Below are positions 55,412 to 64,000 of a stretch of DNA of 64,000 nt, piece by piece. Position 1 is the first letter of the stretch. Each line of letters opens with the position of its first letter. The DNA is taken from contig CM068314.1 of assembly GCA_034766995.1 (NCBI GenBank), forward strand, positions 24,397,608 through 24,461,607, in the 5' to 3' direction. The stretch is from Acanthacorydalis orientalis. Taxonomy: Eukaryota; Arthropoda; Insecta; Megaloptera; Corydalidae. The notes below the pieces were generated by a model, which saw only the letters and a list, made by a program, of their open reading frames with translations, had not been told where the DNA came from and did not search any database. A program made the position numbers and the translations under genes.

Positions 55412-55420
<9 letters not shown>
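54180..55420 (+). pseudogene. Non-LTR retrotransposon (LINE) ORF2 3' remnant
   Basis: The C-terminal end of a reverse-transcriptase polyprotein in several broken frames. Readable pieces in order are VIYSHLL, a QRLTLFKSLI...LYGAGIY block (end of the RT thumb region), FFNEIEKIKQQFFKNLLTLP, KCTPGYMIRLDTG, the 54785-55033 frame (VVQIRFAGREIYYN, LCARDKC), then LNVNETIQHVLSVCPQYESL across a frameshift. The CARDKC-to-H-to-C spacing resembles the CCHC zinc knuckle at the C-terminus of R1-like LINEs. After the coding end, an AT-rich tail with TTCATTCAATCATTTATTC runs into a (TA)n tract. No intact ORF remains. Confidence 0.75.
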
Positions 55421-55475
<55 letters not shown>

Positions 55476-55952
55476 CATACATATAAATTAATCTAATACA
55501 TTTTGATTTTAATATTGTTTCAATATTTTTGATTACGAATTTTTTTCTAAAATAGCATTTGACTAATTTTACAAATCGAAATTATTTTTATTATTAAATA
55601 CTATTCTTATATATCAGTGGTGGGCAACTTGTTACCAGACTACATATTAATACAGTTGAAAATTAGTGATTATATTTTATTGAAACAAAAAATTCGTAAA
55701 TCTTATCTTTTTAGTAGAGTAATTTTTTTAAAATGAACTTAAAATTCCCTACTTATACATATTTTATTATATTTGATTATCAAATTGGGAAATATTGACA
55801 TTTTTTGATTTAAAAATCTTTTAAGAGGAAATGTGTACATTTTTTAAAGACTTTATTACAAATAAAAGTGTCAAGAACATGACCTTGATATATAAATTAT
55901 CTTCATTAATAATTGTCAATTATTTTAATAGTTTTCAGTTCGTATAGAGCAG

Positions 55953-56030
55953 GAGTTGGCAACTTCTTCGATAATAAGAGCTACGTATAATAAGTGAATA
56001 TTCAAGAGCCATTAAAAATATTATTTTAAA
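55953..56030 (+). mobile_element. Internal hAT-like end
   Basis: The sequence caggagttggcaacttcttc followed by gataataagagctac has the form of another hAT family tip plus subterminal AAGAGC repeats (a second aagagccatt follows at about 56007). No matching right end was found, so it may be a nested truncated element or an internal subterminal duplication. Confidence 0.45.
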
Positions 56031-56042
56031 ATGGTATTCATT

Positions 56043-56118
56043 AGGTTGGTAGAAAAATAATTGCAGTTTACGATCTTCAAATTCATATACAAAACCGTAA
56101 TTATTTCCCTACCGACCT
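56043..56118 (+). mobile_element. Mini-mariner MITE nested in hAT element
   Basis: About 76 bp between TA dinucleotides. The left end is GGTTGGTAGAAAAATAATTG. The right end, read inward, is GGTCGGTAGGGAAATAATTA. Almost the whole element is inverted repeat. The tips match the mariner lineage at 57664, so it is an internally deleted relative that could have been moved by that transposase. It sits inside the hAT element at 55615-56592. Confidence 0.85.
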
Positions 56119-56652
56119 AATATAAATAATAAAAAATATAACTATATAATAGTCCTGCTCACAAAAGTTGAATATGTTTAATCTCTACTCGTTGAAGACT
56201 TTGATTTAGTCTTCATTTTTACAGTTACCGAGACCGTGTTAAAAGTTATATTTTCAAAGATAATTTTCTCAAAAATTTACACGGCAACCCGTCTCGAATT
56301 TGGTTTTATTGCATTCAGAAAGTCTTAACTAACAATATTATTTAGTTTCATATCTTCTTTAAGGTTTGCCCTTAACTATATAGTCACTTTAAACAGCAGT
56401 TTGGACACATAATGCATATGGATGTTTGAAAAGATAATGTGAATTACCGGTTTATATATAAAATATTCTAATATTGGTATATACTATACTACTAAAGATT
56501 ATTAATATAAAAGTTTAGGAAAAATGGTAATGAAACCCAATATTGCCTTGGAAGCCGCATGCGGCTCGTGAGTCGCAGTTTGCCCACCATTGTTATATAT
56601 GGATAAATACAATACATTTTCTGATAATTATGAATATTTAAGATGAAATAAG

Positions 56653-56715
<63 letters not shown>

Positions 56716-57015
56716 GCTCATTATTTGGATTATCTCTCAAAACTCTTTGTGTAGTACGTTGAAAAATTATATACAGATATCTATATAATAATATACAAAA
56801 GGAATACTTTTAAAAATTAAGCCGTAAAAATGTTTAAGTATAATCCATTTTTCGCAATGTATTACTTTTTTATAAAGAAAAAATACCATGCAAATATTAC
56901 AAAAATTACAACCACGATAACAAATGTTGTATTGTTTATTTTTCAACATTTACTTCAGGTTTTATTTATATCTCCGAATTAATTTTTAATAAAAGAGTAC
57001 TACTTTAAATTAATC

Positions 57016-57016
<1 letters not shown>

Positions 57017-57082
<66 letters not shown>
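57017..57082. repeat. (TA)n microsatellite
   Basis: A pure tract of about 66 bp. Neighbouring tracts lie at 55417-55471 and 56657-56713. Confidence 0.98.
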
Positions 57083-57089
<7 letters not shown>

Positions 57090-57663
57090 AAAAAATGTGA
57101 TACTTTCTCTACAATTGATTGAAATTTATTAAATTGTATCAAATTTTTGTGCTAAACGTTGTTGAACGGAATATATATAGTTTAAATTAAAATAAATAAA
57201 TATAAGATACAAGTAACGATGAAAATAATTAAACTAAGAAGAAGGTGATATATTATAGAGTATACGAAAATTTTATTACGAATATTTGACTTGTTTCCTT
57301 AAACCGAATAATATTTACATGAATTAGTATGGGTATAAAACGACGTATTTTAGAATGGGAAACGATGTGAAAATATTGTATCTCGTTTTGAGATACATTT
57401 TTTATTTATTATAAGAAATTCCAAATATTTATATCAAGTAGAAGACTTATCCTATATTATCAAGAGTTCACATCTTTTTATGCTAATTTCATGCTTAAAT
57501 ATTTACTGTTTTGAATTATTTTTGTACATAACTTTACATGTTTATTAGCTTGCACGAAATAATAACAAATACATTTTTGAGCAAACATTCCAAATATAAA
57601 AATATATTACGTTCAATCATAATTTTAATATTATAAAACATATTTCTATACGAGTAATTATAT

Positions 57664-58200
57664 TAGGTCGGTAGGAAAATAATTGCGGTTTTTGTTTTCT
57701 GAATGTTAAGCTCAATTTTGTTTAATGAAAGTCATATTTCATCATTTTAAAATGCATTTTTCGATCTGCATTTTGGTAACATCGAATTTTGTTTTATTAT
57801 CAGTTTTTCTTAAAATTGGGTTATTGAATTAAAGAAGAAAAAGAAGTTCATAACAGCAATTTTTTTGTATGAGTTCAAAACGGATGGAAAAGTAGCAGAA
57901 ACTGCTTGTAAACTAAACGATGATTTTGATGTGGGTACTGTTAAGGGACGTACGATGCAATGGTGGTTCCAAAAATTTCGAGCTTGGGGACAACTTGAAG
58001 ATAAAGAAAGTCTCGTGCGTCCGTCTTCAGTTCATAACGACTAACTGAAGGCGTTAGTTGAATCAGAATCACACTGAACAATTCGAGAGCTTGCACAAAA
58101 GTTAAGCGTTAGTCATCCAAAATTTCTGGAGCTCTTAAAACAGTTACGAAAAACAAAAAAGCTTGACAAATGAATGGACTTAGTTATTAATCAGAATGTC
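57664..58200 (+). mobile_element. Second mariner lineage, 5' half only
   Basis: It starts TA|GGTCGGTAGGAAAATAATTG, which differs from the 51.4-kb family tip but shares the AATAATTGCGG core. A transposase N-terminus follows: FLYEFKTDGKVAETACKLN, GTVKGRTMQWWFQKFRAWG, LEDKESLVRPSS, then stops, TIRELAQKLSVSH and LRKTKKLDK. This is the two helix-turn-helix region of mariner transposase. It is cut off before the catalytic domain near a (CT)n(AT)n tract. At least three in-frame stops show it is dead. Confidence 0.85.
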
Positions 58201-59169
58201 TTAAACCTCCTCTAGTATTTACCTCTCTCTCTCTCTATATATATATATATTTATAGCGATTGTGTTAAAGATATCATTATGTCTGAATGTTGACATTAAA
58301 AATTTTCATGAAAGAATCCGTAATGTATAAATAAGTGAAAGACGCTTTTTAACCTATTATTTTTATTTTCTTTGTATGTTTTTTATATTAAATATTTTAT
58401 TCAATCCTGCATTACAGATGCTCCTTTTTATGTTCGTTAAATCAGTCTAGTATGTCTGAAAGAAATGAAAATTTTATCTTGACTGATACGGTTCGACACA
58501 TAATCATTACAAGAAAAAATAACATATTTTTTCACTTTAGTAGTAAGAACCATTTTTAGAAATAAATTTGTTTTGAAATATTATTTAAGACTTCTTACAA
58601 CTTGACCGAAAGGCTAAAATTTGGACGTAGTTTTGGGCGAAAATAATATTAACTTAACAAAGGAAAGGATTTTCTGCCTGGGAACATTAAAGTTCCTCTC
58701 AATGAGGAATATATTTTCTGTTTTTTATTTTGTTTGTAAAATATATTTTCTAATAAAGTTCTCAAAGTCATTCGTTTTTAACTACAATATTTTATTCGTT
58801 TTCATCACATGTTAACTTCCTCTCTTTAATTATTTTAAAGGAGATTATTTTGAATTCCAACCATCAAATTTACATACAAAGAAGCATAAAAAATACAGTT
58901 AAGTCAAAATAGCTTCTACACTTGCATAAACAAACCATGAGTCAGACAAAAACACCAACACAATATAAGCAAATCATATACTGCAAAATAACTGGCGAAA
59001 TTTACATTTGTTACTCCCAGAAAAATTACATTTTTTAATTAAAGTTCATTATATATTTCAATTTGATTGTTATTACTGAATCTTTGTTGTAACCTAAATA
59101 GGTGTAAATGAAATCTACTGCTTACACACATGCATATACATATTATTGAATTATTATTGAATTATTATT

Positions 59170-59487
59170 TATATATATATATAAAATAAAAATTATCAAC
59201 TAAAAATAAAAATTCAATGGTGTCGATTTATTTATTTGGGACGGAGTTTCTATGGTACCCAAACATATTTATCTCTCTTCTCTCTATATATATAAAATCA
59301 AAATTATCAACAAAAAATAAAAAAATCCACGGCATAGACTTATTTATTTAGGACGAGGCTTCTATGATACCCAAATATGTTTATTGTTTCATTCGGACAT
59401 GTACATGCTTGTAATTGACAAGCGGGAAAGCACAGCAAGCCCGGGGGTTGACAGGCGAAGCGAGTAAGGGGCGGATCCCCCATAGTG

Positions 59488-59490
<3 letters not shown>
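59170..59490. mobile_element. Helitron-like remnant with duplicated 5' part and GC-rich 3' end
   Basis: Two diverged direct copies of about 110 bases start at about 59170 and 59285. Each has tatataaaat, caaaattatcaac, a poly-A patch, acttatttattta, ggac, ttctatg and acccaaa. After the second copy comes a strongly GC-rich tail (agcccgggggttgacag, gcgaagcgag, ggggcggatcccc) that can form a GGGG/CCCC hairpin. TCTATATATATAAAA-type starts and GC-rich hairpin ends with gcgaagcgag are features I associate with insect Helitron/Helentron elements. This is a judgement from pattern only. Confidence 0.4.
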
Positions 59491-59547
<57 letters not shown>

Positions 59548-59699
59548 ATATGAAATGTGTGTTTACCAAATCACACTAGATTTATTTTGTTATTTTCCGT
59601 ACTTTTCAATAATTCATTAAAAACAAATCAAACCAGCATTGACGTTCCACCAGATATCTGACATAAATATTAAAAAAAATCTGTACGATTTCATAAATA

Positions 59700-60056
59700 A
59701 TTCATAACAAAAACCTTATAGGAGACGTTATAAATTCCATATCTACGAGGAGGTGGCTCAGTTAACCGTACACGATATGTTTATGTCGTTGTATTTCTAA
59801 TTTGAATATCATTCACACTTCTGTATCGTACGGGAACGAGCATGATATGAATGCATTAATTGACATCAAAGTTTTCAGTTCGTACATTTGTAATTATACT
59901 TAAAGGACATGGGATATACATTATATTGTAATGTCATTTATATTATCGACTGAAATCAGACCATCGGACCCTCTAATGGATACATTTATTTTTACTCGTA
60001 CGGGAGGTCCCTTTTCATTAATAACACGCAGTTTTCTCGTGTTGTAAAAGTTGGAG
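59700..60056. other. Sequence-complex noncoding patch
   Basis: A non-repetitive stretch with ctacgaggaggtggctcag, tcgtacgggaacgagcat and ctcgtacgggaggtccc. The word TCGTACGGGA occurs twice, about 170 bases apart. No ORF is supported. It ends at a (TA)n tract. Confidence 0.2.
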
Positions 60057-60119
<63 letters not shown>

Positions 60120-60819
60120 TTTTGTAAACTGTTAAAAAATTAATGTACTCTATATACGTAAAAAGGATGTAACTGGAGATAAAAATTCGAATGAGAATAT
60201 TCTATAAAACTGTATGTATTCACAAAAAATCTAAAAAGCAGCAAAATGGTATAAAAATATTGAGATAAAAGTACGTTTCAAAATATTTATAGATAATTAT
60301 TCATAAGGAATAATTAAGAAACTACGAAATTGAAATATTTATACTAATATCTGGTTGCAGATGCCTTTGTTAATAAAATTTCATTAATATAATTCATTTT
60401 TCGATGTTAAATAATAACTTCGTATAGTATTAACTACGAATACTTGAAATAAATAATCAATTATTTATTGATTACTAACAATGAGCCTCAATTTCACAAA
60501 TGAATTTTTCACTCACTCCATATATCACAATTTTTTCTGATTAAAAATGTACAATAACTGATTAATTGTTCCTAATGCACATTTAGATGCAGAAAATTCT
60601 CAGAGCTATGTATAAAAGAGCTTGTAATTTTCAATAATTAATTATTAAAAATGACCAATCAGTAATCAATTATTAAACATGTTTTAATCAGAAGTGTGTG
60701 CTTCGTGAGGCGAGTCAAAATTCTTTTAAAAACTGAATTTCGCCACAATGCCAAAATTATATAATGAACATCACTTTTTAATCAATTTTCGACAAATTAC
60801 AAGTAATAATTAATAGCTA

Positions 60820-60842
60820 CGTTGTTGTTGTTGTTGTTGTTT
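60820..60842. repeat. (GTT)n microsatellite
   Basis: Seven GTT units, one of the few non-TA simple repeats in the window. Confidence 0.9.
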
Positions 60843-61085
60843 ATGCGATTATAAATGGCAGTTGTCTTTCATCGAAACAAAGAGGTTTGATTCATCCTTA
60901 ACAAATTAAAATGTGTATCAAAATATGATTTGTTTGTCTGTTTTTGACATAGACTTATTGTTATGTCAAAATACAAATTTGTGGTTTATTTCGATGTACT
61001 GCAAAAGATGTGAAAAACTAAAGGAAAAATAGTGTACTTCTATAAATATAAAGTTATAATAGATTTAATCAGTTTAAAAATCATT

Positions 61086-61147
<62 letters not shown>

Positions 61148-61849
61148 TATGTTTGTTTAATATGAAAAACAATAATCATTGTACTTATAAGTAGACAAGC
61201 AAGTATAAATAGTGCATTTCTTTATATGAAGTGTTGTGTTTAACGATATATAGAGATGTTATTATCACATAAATTAGTGAAATGAGTAGTTACAGAACAC
61301 TGATCAATTGTTATAGATGTTTTTTTTTTAAAAAATAATAATTTCCGGGTGAAAATGAAAAAAAAATTCAGTAGATATGGCGTCACAAATTTGTAATTAA
61401 TTACAAATATACTAAAAGTATAAATTTAATTATCTATTTTTACAAATATAAATTTAACATATTTATAAATTTAAAGTGTATTCCCATTTATGAACGAATG
61501 CTTGTCTAATGTGCGATAATAATTCTGTAAATATTCAACATATCTCACTGAAAATCGAATAAATTAATTTCACAACCAGATAAAGCATGTTACAGAACGC
61601 CGTTCTACTTAATGTGTGATTTCAATCCTTATTTAGTAGTACACATAAAATAAATTCTCAATATACACACTGTTATCTTATAAGCTTCTTATAAATTCAA
61701 TTTGACAAGACGAAACCTCGAACTACAGTTTCGTCGTAAAACACTTTCTATATAGCATTAAATAAGCAACTATATCCTCTACAAGAATTAAATAAAATAA
61801 AACATTACTCTCTATAATAAGATAAGGACACTGTAGCAAAATTGCCTAA

Positions 61850-62280
61850 TGAAGAAAATCTCGAAAAAGTGCGAGAAAGCGTTTACATCTTCATTGAAAG
61901 ATAGATGGAGCCATTACGCAACGTAGACCATTATTCTTCTTTTTTCTGGAAACGGGAAAAAGCTTTATTTTTTTCAATGTTTCTGCGAAAGTATGTAAGC
62001 GGAATGGGCGTTGTCATGACCTTAAGCCCTAATCAGCATTAACTCCGTCAGCAGGTTAACAAAAAAAATATATATATACAGAAACATGTGAAAGCACAGC
62101 AGCCGGCATCTATCCGCCTATAAAAACGGACATTTTATAGGGAAAATCTCATTTGTTAAATGGATTTGCAAATGTCGTACGGCGGAACAGTAAATATGTT
62201 ACGAGTTACAGTGTTTCTCAACCTACAATATTGAATGAAAGGTTGACAAACTACAACGCAAACTGTATTTTTCATTAGTC
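61850..62280. promoter_or_regulatory. Sequence-complex island with nuclear-receptor and homeodomain-like sites
   Basis: A GC-richer patch with gtcatgaccttaag (a TGACCTT nuclear-receptor half-site), ccctaatcag (a TAATC Otx/Bicoid-like core), tccgtcagcaggttaac, and a perfect 9-bp inverted repeat at 62117-62141. There is no ORF of note. It is a possible cis-regulatory element. Confidence 0.3.
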
Positions 62281-62478
62281 AGTCTTTATCGATTCATTGT
62301 TCTGTAAATGTTGTAGTGAATTTATAAATGTTTTAATAGGATTTTAAATGACTTGTTTATTTTAAGCGGTTACCGCTTTAACTACTGAAACTTTACTACA
62401 TAATTGTATTTTAATTACTCGAATTGTGAAAAATGCACACTTAGTTTTGTAAACAAGACACTTGTTTTATGCTAAGCT

Positions 62479-62484
62479 GTATAT

Positions 62485-62549
<65 letters not shown>
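62479..62549. repeat. (TA)n microsatellite
   Basis: TA repeat with early TACATA interruptions. Similar tracts lie at 59491-59547, 60061-60115 and 61088-61147. Confidence 0.97.
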
Positions 62550-62552
<3 letters not shown>

Positions 62553-63334
62553 AAATAATTTTAGTTAGCTAAAAGCATCATAAAAATAAATTATTATATA
62601 CAATTTTAATATAACAATTTAAAAACGAGCAGAAAGACGAACACAAAAAATATTATATTTCGGTTATAAATTTTTGGTTAAAATGTGTTGTTGAATATAA
62701 AATTTATTCATATCTTAAAATAAATAAATAATTGTAATCTTCAAAAAAATATTTTTCGATAAAATGAAATCCTTTTCTGGTAACTTATATTTTCTTTTGT
62801 CTAAAGAAATAATTTTTTATAACAATAAATCATTTTGTGGAACAATTCTTCCATTTAGAAATAAGAACATTTATACAAGCTTACAGTTACTTATTTCAAA
62901 ATATTAGAAATATTTTTCAAACGATATTATATTAAAGAACAACATCGAATTGTATCTCTTATACTTTCTCCACATTTAATTATAATTAAATTAAACGAAT
63001 ATTTACATCTCCGATACACACTTTTATAAATTAATTTAAAAATTAATCATCTTTTTCATACCCGAAATGAAACAAAATTCCGAAAATACTGTAATATTTG
63101 TAAACACGAATTGAATAAAAATTATAAATTTTTAATCTACACTTAAAAGACAGTTCCATAAAGAAATTAATTATGTGGGGTTTCCTTTTGCTTTCACGTT
63201 CATATTTTATTAACAAAGCGATTATTTTGAAGGAGTAATGAGTTTCAATCTTAATAACGCTTTCAAACTCAACCTAAAGATGCTTTTTAATGGTACTTTA
63301 AAATATATTTAAGTGGAACAATAACAATTTATAC

Positions 63335-63365
<31 letters not shown>

Positions 63366-63492
63366 GGACGATTCAATTTAGGCTTTTACATGAAAGTATT
63401 AAAAAAGAACGCAAACGTTAAAAAAACGTCATTTTTTAATTTTATCGATTTATTTTAATACTTTCATGTGGAAGCCTAAATTTAAAATCACC
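63366..63492. mobile_element. Snap-back MITE, 127 bp
   Basis: It is flanked by TA on both sides inside (TA)n. The left arm ggacgattcaatttaggctt continues ttacatgaaagtattaaaa. The right arm read inward is ggtgattttaaatttaggct continuing tccacatgaaagtattaaaa. The arms pair over about 40 bases around a short AT-rich centre (aacgttaaaaaaacgt). There is no coding capacity. The TA target fits a Tc1/mariner-type MITE. Confidence 0.8.
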
Positions 63493-64000
63493 TATATATA
63501 TATATATAAGGATTAAGTACAATTTTTGTTAACATTCTATTGACTAAAATAAATCGTCCCTAGGAATTAAGGAATTTAAATTTATACAAACAAATATGAA
63601 TAAAATAAACATGTTATATAACTCTCAGTGACGTACACATACACATGGAAAATTTATTAAACTTAAATATCAGTATTGTTTCTTGACAAATTAAATTGAT
63701 GCGCACATACATGTTTGTTAATTTATTTAATATTATTCATTACTTCTCTATTTAATTGAATATTTATTTTTGTTACTTTCATTCGCTTTCTTTGATATAT
63801 TAAATAAACGATAATATATTTAAAATTTATTAAGTTCTCGTATAATATTTATTATGGTTATAATATGTTATGCGTGTAGTTATTATTTAATTAATATTGT
63901 TGTTAATGTAAATTAATTGTTAGTAAATATATATATTGTACATGGTGTAATAAATCGTACGGTATTTTGTGAAAATACGCAAAACCACATTTATTAATTA

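Larger units (their letters stand above)
55615..56592. mobile_element. Nonautonomous hAT transposon with perfect 8-bp target duplication
   Basis: The left tip is CAGTGGTGGGCAACTTG and the right tip read inward is CAATGGTGGGCAAACTG, the typical hAT CA(G/A)TGGTGGGCAA form. The element is flanked by an exact 8-bp duplication, TTATATAT, at 55607-55614 and 56593-56600. The right subterminal region has a GC-rich palindrome-like gccgcatgcggc. Length is 978 bp. There is no transposase frame, so it depends on a source elsewhere. It contains the mini-mariner at 56043-56118 and a second hAT-like tip at about 55953. Confidence 0.93.
38678..64000. other. Upstream flank or 5' introns of TPST, no further gene recognised
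   Basis: No other protein-coding host gene can be supported here. Between the transposon remnants listed separately, the stretches 38.9-46.9, 47.3-48.2, 52.7-54.1 and 60.1-61.8 kb are AT-rich with (TA)n tracts and short chance ORFs. If the acceptor at 38676 is real, at least one 5' exon and the promoter lie here or beyond. The GC-richer patch at 48.24-48.50 kb is the best candidate. Confidence 0.5.

Overview
The window is AT-rich eukaryotic nuclear DNA, almost certainly insect and probably hymenopteran. The evidence is spliced coding exons with GT/AG borders, inactive copies of animal DNA transposons (Tc1, mariner, hAT, piggyBac-like), decayed non-LTR retrotransposon pieces, and more than fifty (TA)n microsatellites. 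Nothing looks bacterial: there are no operons, ribosome binding sites or CRISPR. Most open frames over 60 codons are chance frames or poly-Tyr/Ile readings of (TA)n.

Only one host gene is recognisable: the 5' part of a tyrosylprotein sulfotransferase (TPST) gene on the minus strand. A GC-richer exon at 37893-38675 ends with the N-terminal signal-anchor region of TPST. It splices in phase 0, across an intron of about 29.7 kb, to a 131-nt exon at 8052-8182. That second exon encodes the Lys-Tyr-to-Arg segment carrying the PRSGTT 5'-phosphosulfate-binding loop. The catalytic Glu and the rest of the enzyme lie beyond position 1. The exon at 38 kb is open in the TPST frame over all 261 codons, starting exactly at a good splice acceptor, yet its first in-frame ATG is codon 205. 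A second, out-of-frame 155-codon ORF ends in an ATGA overlap with that ATG. The gene therefore has either a long N-terminal extension encoded with an unseen upstream exon, or an unusual leader.

Layout: 1-8051 is intron with an antisense mariner fragment at 1.8-2.2 kb. 8052-8182 is the TPST core exon. 8183-37892 is the giant intron; it holds (TA)n tracts, a GAATATAAGA inverted-repeat element (13.2-13.6 kb), a solo mariner end (23.2 kb), a broken Tc1 element inserted in a TA array (29.4-31.0 kb), GC-richer islands (22.2-22.7 and 33.8-34.3 kb) and a 285-bp duplication (32.7 and 37.3 kb). 37893-38675 is the N-terminal exon. 38676-64000 lies upstream of it and holds a promoter-like island (48.2-48.5 kb), a piggyBac-like MITE (49.05-49.68 kb), a nearly full-length mariner (51.4-52.7 kb), a LINE remnant (54.1-55.4 kb), a hAT element with a perfect 8-bp target duplication and a nested mini-mariner (55.6-56.6 kb), a second mariner lineage (57.7-58.2 kb), a Helitron-like GC-rich end (59.2-59.5 kb), a sequence-complex island (61.85-62.28 kb) and a snap-back MITE (63.4 kb).

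All identifications are by eye from motifs; no alignment or database search was run.
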